Source: Heliocidaris tuberculata
Taxonomy: Eukaryota; Echinodermata; Echinoidea; Camarodonta; Echinometridae
Direction of reading: 5' to 3'
Assembly: GCA_025618425.1 (NCBI GenBank)
Contig: CM046835.1
Span: 19,747,374-19,811,373, forward strand
Length of the DNA stretch: 64,000 bases
The position numbers and the translations under genes were made by a program. Of the stretch, positions 58,965-64,000 are shown piece by piece. Each line of letters starts with the position of its first letter. Position 1 is the first letter of the stretch. The notes beneath the pieces were generated by a model. The model was not told where the DNA came from, made no database searches, and saw nothing but the letters and a program-made list of their open reading frames with translations.

Positions 58965-59375
58965 ATATGGGCAATTCCACGGTTACACACGTTACATTTG
59001 GAGAGGTTTTGAGTTACATCTTAAGCTCCTGTTCTCTTACTACAGATGTTAGGTAAATGAGTTTTAGTTACAACAGTGCACACAATACTAAATACAGTAT
59101 CAAAACTTCAGAAGAAGGAACGTACTTTCTGCCAACCCTGCAAATGTTCAGTTACTCACGTTACATTATTTGTTAAAAATTGTACCGTGAATAACCGAAC
59201 ATTTGCATGGTTGGCAGAAAGTGTGTTTCTTCTTCTGAAGTTTTGGTACTCTAATATGTGTGCATTGTTGTAACTAAAATCATTTACCCAACACCTGTAG
59301 TACGAGAACAGGAGCTTTAGACGTAACCAAAAACCTCTCCAAATGTAACGTGTGTAACCGTGGAATTGCCCATAT
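58965..59375. mobile_element. Near-perfect 411-bp palindromic element
   Basis: From atatgggcaattccacggtt to the complementary aaccgtggaattgcccatat, the whole element folds on itself with arms of about 190 bases and a short centre near 59165-59185. The differences between arms are few. The flanking ATAT words leave the target duplication unclear (TA, TAT or ATAT). Confidence 0.85.
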
Positions 59376-60258
59376 GACATTTTTTTTTACAAACTGTAAA
59401 TCACTTAAATAAAAATCTGAGAAAGATATTAATATTGATGCCGACATTTAATATTACACTGTCAGACAAGAATACAAATAACATGGACATTTTCCCAATT
59501 AAAATATAGAATACTAAAAACATACTTGTTTCACGATGTTATATGGGTAAAATTTATGAATTATTGAGTACCATAAAATATACATATACACCGTGATGCA
59601 CATCACGTGATGGACATCATAATGATTGAATCGGCAGTGTATTCATTCTCTATTATTTTAACAACCCAGACGAACTCATAACATTTTTCTCTTTTTTTCA
59701 GTATGTCTTCTTTAAGTTACAGCTGATACTGATTTCGTAGTCAAATGAACTTGTTGCATTATTCTCAAAGTTGAAAACTTGATAAATATGTTTTCTTAAT
59801 TTAAATCTTTGATATAAGCTCCAAGAATATGGTGGAGGCAGTAACATTTTCGTTATTATTATCATTATTATTTTTTAAAAAGGCGATTGTGGGTATAGGT
59901 CTGCAATATAGAAGTCAAATAATTATAATACAGTGTCCATTAAAAAAAGGGGCCACCTGACCATAGTTTCCCGAGAGAATGTTTTGTAGAAAGAACTGTT
60001 TCAATCGGTCACCTATCTACAACGGTCACTTTTAATGATTCCCTTGGATGTCCTTTGTAGACATGACTTTCAATGAAGATTGTGGGAACGATAGAATATT
60101 GGAGAGTACAGCATCGGAGTGATTTCTTTCAATATACATGGATAAAAGGTAAAATTGTACCACACACTGAGCCAAATATATATTATCAATAAGAAAAAAA
60201 AACAGCAGTAGAAAAATTCTTGTTTAAATGTTCATGTTTGATAAAGGATAGACCTACA
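59376..60258. other. Non-coding, including 3' flank of gene C
   Basis: Nothing recognised except weak similarity to the 1268-type MITE near 59935-60070. A clear poly(A) signal for gene C is not seen. Confidence 0.4.
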
Positions 60259-63200
60259 TCAAACTGGCCTCCAGTTGTGGTGGATGAATTTATAGAGTTT
60301 CTTCGCTTCGAGTCCAGTAAGACCAAGGTCTGATTTGATAATGTCTTCAGACAGTTCAGTGGCCATCTCGCCATCTATCTTGTTCTCCCTGATTTGCTCT
60401 TCGTATTTACCAAGGCATAAGAGTTGCATAGCCTTGCACATGTCGTCGATGGTCAAGCCACGTAGATCAGAAGGAAAGTCTTGGATGGTCGCAAAGCGGG
60501 TGTGGTCGGACGAATTCACGACCTGAGCTCGACTCACTCTGGTTAACACATGTGGGTTTACGGGTGGAATAAGTGCGGGTTTCCGCAAGGGGACTGTGGG
60601 TTTGTTTGGCGGGATGGTTGGTTTCTGTCCTGGTACAGCCGGCTTTGGCTTTAGTGGAGGAGGTGGCCTGGCTTTTGTGGTCTGTTCGTCGACCTGCTGA
60701 TCCATAGATTGCAGGACTGGGTTTGATGATGTGGGACTTTGAGGGTAGCTAAGCCCAGGTGTGCGACGGGTGGGTATCCGAGGTTTTTGGGGAACGGATT
60801 CTGTAGGAGAATCATCAACAAAGACGGGTTCGTTGATTTCCAATTCTGCAGAGACAGTTGAACCGTCACCAGGTGATCGTGGGCGCTGTATATCATCGGT
60901 GACATCACCGTCTCCTTCTCCTCTCGAGCTCGCTGACTCATCATCATCATTATCATCATCATCATCATGGCCGTCGTCTTCGTCATCATCGTCACAGGTG
61001 GCTCCGTCCGGCTCCATCTGTGAACATCTCTTCTTTTCCTCCTCTTCATCCTCCCGATCGAGCATGGCAAGTAACATCCTCCGGTGCTTGGCAACGCGTT
61101 TCTCTTCTTCTGTCATCTCTGACTCATCCTTGTCCTGGAGATCGGTAAGGATATCCGCTACGGCTCGCTTAGGTTCTTCCGGCTCGGCCTCGGCCCCCTC
61201 CGGAGTACTAAACGTCATCTGTAAGGGAAGAGCGTTAATAGAGAGAAGACCAAGAAACGATTTGTAGGGTCACAATGCAGATGAAGAGGAGAGCAATGAA
61301 AATACAAAAAAAGTATGAGAGGGAGAGGGGGAGAGAAAACAGAACAAATCATGACTAGGATACACAAAAAGACCAACATAATGATAAGAATAGCACAATC
61401 AAGTATTGTTACCTCTACTTATCATCATGGTATCTCTTCTAAACGGAGGATCCTGGGCATGAGTTACCACATGGGGCTGTTCGAAGACACTATGAAATAG
61501 TGGAGTCAGTGTGATAGAAGATATAGCTCCTTGTCAAAACCCAATGAATAAGTAGGGATTAGGGAATTCGATGGCCGTCATGTTTTGTTTTTCACCAAAA
61601 GTACCAGAATTGACACGGAATCATAATTACCGTCGTACACGCATGTTTACATCGACACTGTGATGTAAACGAAATTGGCCAATAAGGATAAAATTTTATA
61701 AAATGTCAAGCCATGGAGTATCACGTATTGTCAAAAATTACCATCCACATGCCAGGTTTCAAAACTGTAACTCCGCGTTCGAGCAATCATCTTCCTTTCC
61801 CCAAGCGGTGAGACCATCAAGATAACCCTACTTTTTAAGGGGTTAAAGAATACTGATCGAAATGACAGAAGAGAAATTGATTTGAATGATTTGACACATT
61901 GCTCTGCTGGACCCATCTATGCCACCACTCCTTGCACCGTAGGATTGCTCATTTTAACACGGGCCACACTAAAGTACCTTACTACCTTGGCCTACCATAT
62001 TTCGGTTCTCCCTGGTTGATGATAGCGAAGGCTTCCTTGTCATCCCTTCTTTCGAAGTGGGCGTTCTCTGCTTTATAATGCTTCCGATTGAGACGATCTT
62101 GGTAGGGGCCTGCTCCTCGTACAGACCAGTAGATTTCTGCCTTGACTTCTTGGCTTTCTCAGGAAACTCATAGATATGGATATCTGCGATAAATATCAGA
62201 AGAATATATCATAATAATCATGACTTGTACAGAGCTACTATAAATTGCAACTGTCTATCTTTAGCCAAACAGGATCAAGTTTGACTTTGACTTTCGAAAT
62301 GGCAGATCCTGATTGTTTGTTATTAGAGTGTAGCAATTGATCGTAACTTTGACGATTTAGCCAGTCAGGTTCAAGGTTACAGCAGTGACTCCTTAAAAGG
62401 TGAGACATAATTGGATAATACATAAAAGCTTGAAAAACACTTCCTAGTGATGGGTTGGAACTCTTTGTAGAACCAGATAACAATGATCACTGATTGTGCC
62501 TTCCAGTAATCCAGTAATACTCTTTGACATAATTTAAAAAAAACAACGTATCAGGCAGTCTTTAAGGTTCAGGCAATCTATTACACGTTTAGTCATTTCC
62601 ATATTCAAACATTTCAAATTGCGAACCCCGAGGTTTTCTTAATGACTGATTAAAAACAAACAAGTGAAAATATGTAACTTGTGCAACAGCACCTGGTTTG
62701 AAAATCCGAGCCGTGTATAAATTCATTGAAAGACAAAATTAGTATATAATATTTCGCAGTGTGACATTCAAGTTAAATTCTCTCTTAATAATGCATTCAT
62801 TCTTGCTCTCTCAAAAATGATTGATAAGTTTGGAAATTTTGAAAATTTTCTCATCTTGTGAGCCACTGATCCGGACCGTTCCTGTACCCCGTACGCGTAC
62901 AGATCATTGTAACCAACTCGTCACCTGCTGCCCTCATCGATAAGAAGCAGTATGAATGAGACACAGTTGTGTATTGTGGGTCGAGATATTGAGGGAAACC
63001 GGCATTTAATTATGGGGAGGGAAAGGGGGGGGGGGGGGGGGTCGTTGGAAGAAAAGCGCATTGACAAGGCCATTGATTAAGGGGAGGCTGTGAAAAAGGA
63101 GTCACATTGTTTCGTTTCCACGTTCCTTTTACCCCCACTCCCCTTTTCTCGTTTTCTCCTTCCCCCTCAAACCTTTCTTTGCTATTTGGTTGGGGCATAA

Positions 63201-63417
63201 TTATGCCCCAGTAGCCCCAGTAGCTACGCCACTGATGGGACCACCTTACCTGATTTGCCCCTGTACATGTTCAAGTTGACCTTCTTGGAAATATCATTTG
63301 TCATGGCGTCCATGTAGTCTTCCCAATATGCATCCGGTTCACAAGCCAGTTTGGTTGCTATGACAACCTCGACGTCCATGTAGGCAGGCAGGAAGACTAC
63401 TTTGAGATTGATGTCCC
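60259..63417 (-). CDS. CABIT-SAM adaptor protein, GAREM-like (gene C, partial at right edge)
   Basis: Three minus-strand exons: 63250-63417, 61996-62183 and 60259-61218, all with GT-AG borders and agreeing phases; 437 residues are visible. The first exon encodes INLKVVFLPAYMDVEVVIAT and is exactly 168 bp, as in genes A and B. The second starts IHIYEFPEKAKKS. The last has MTEEEKRVAKHRRMLLAML (shared with gene B), a stretch of about 20 Asp/Glu, then proline-rich SH3-type text (KARPPPPLKPKP, PTVPLRKP), and a SAM domain ending HHNWRPV. The earlier CABIT exons lie right of the window. An intron splits what is one exon in A and B. SH3-ligand sequences and SAM fit a GRB2-type signalling adaptor; that role is inferred. 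Confidence 0.85.
60262..60477 (-). other. SAM domain of gene C
   Basis: Encodes FPSDLRGLTIDDMCKAMQLL, LGKYEEQIRENKIDGEMAT and LGLTGLEAKKLYKFIHHNW. It has the SAM landmarks (DLRGLTIDDM start, L-x-KY, IDG turn, final helix) and the same length as that of gene A. Confidence 0.85.
61219..63249 (-). other. Introns of gene C
   Basis: Introns 61219-61995 and 62184-63249. The second has a G run at 63027-63042 and, at about 63215-63233, a solo ctacgccactg end like that of a hAT element. No other gene seen. Confidence 0.65.
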
Positions 63418-64000
63418 CTGTATGGGCAAAATGGATATTCAATTATGCGCATGTGATAAGGAACTAGATATTGGCGATCTATAAATTCCCGGCTTGGATT
63501 GGTAGAATTGGAATATGAATTACCTACCATTGAGGCGTATCGTGAAACATCGATCAAAAATTGCGAAATTAGACACAAGTCGTAATCCTAGCTATTTTGG
63601 AGCAATTTTCATGTAGTTGAGAGTGAAACATTCATGGAACATTGACGGCGGGTTTAGAGAAAGTATATAACGAGGATCGGCAGAGGCATTCAAATGTTTG
63701 ATGCAAAATTTTGGATTTTAGGGTGGCGGGCAATTCGTTTAAATTTCAAGCTCTAGGGAATTCTCGGTCAACTTCTCGACAGATTTCCCTATTCAAAATC
63801 CTGACGGATAGTCAGTTTTTAGAAAATGGAACACAGCCACCAATTATCAACACAAGCCACTTTCCAAACAAAGCTTTAAACTAATGTGTAAGATAGCGTT
63901 AAGCTCAATAGCTACTTTTATCAAAATTAGAGAAACATCACCGTCAAGCGCGTCGAAGTTAACAGCACTTATTGTCATCAGGGGCGTCGCTAGAACATTT
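63418..64000 (-). other. Gene C intron to window edge
   Basis: The acceptor of exon 63250-63417 shows that this is intron. The final bases, from caggggcgtcgctag at 63980, look like the first end of a hAT element continuing outside the window. Confidence 0.5.

Noticed and set aside
60651..61267. Frames of 147 and 168 codons within the last exon of gene C
   Set aside because: They are shadows of the real minus-strand frame; the low-complexity text comes from the Asp/Glu codon run.
1..64000. CRISPR arrays, bacterial operons, riboswitches, rRNA genes
   Set aside because: None seen; the tandem repeats lack the spacer pattern and the gene structure is eukaryotic.

Overview
This is a eukaryotic, animal window. 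Genes are split by GT-AG introns, intergenic space is AT-rich, there are long ATT, ATC, CT and GT microsatellites, a run of exactly 500 N at 4387-4886, and many non-LTR retrotransposon and DNA-transposon remnants. The repeat style (retroposon tails reading gcgctatataa followed by ATT repeats, tRNA-derived SINE, CR1/L2-like, Kolobok-like and piggyBac-like copies) fits an invertebrate deuterostome, most likely an echinoderm such as a sea urchin. That assignment is inference from style, not from a database match.

Left edge (65-3933, minus strand): the last exons of a thioester-protein / alpha-2-macroglobulin family gene, covering the C-terminal receptor-binding domain. Its 3' end runs off the left edge, and no upstream exons are recognisable beyond the N gap.

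Middle left (about 5-31 kb): no host gene that I can support. This stretch holds transposon remnants: two hAT-type insertions in the window with 8-bp duplications (one here), two piggyBac-type MITEs with TTAA ends (one left of the gap), pogo/Tigger-type MITEs, a 1.2-kb fold-back element, a Kolobok-type element with a broken THAP domain, and several dead CR1/L2-like LINEs.

Right half (32-64 kb): a cluster of three paralogous genes encoding a CABIT domain, two of them with a C-terminal SAM domain, as in the GAREM (GRB2-associated regulator of MAPK) family. Gene A (32229-37644, plus) and gene B (43707-48429, minus) are convergent; gene C (60259 to beyond 63417, minus) follows gene B head to tail and runs off the right edge. 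All three share a 168-bp exon with phase-1 boundaries on both sides, so they arose by local duplication. Family knowledge suggests these are adaptor proteins downstream of receptor tyrosine kinases. Gene A carries an apparent one-base frameshift just before its SAM-containing part; gene B has no SAM domain; gene C has an extra intron. Between B and C lie two LINE 3' ends (one inside a GT microsatellite, one with a clean 13-bp target-site duplication), a tRNA-derived SINE, a 400-bp ATT array and a near-perfect 411-bp palindrome.
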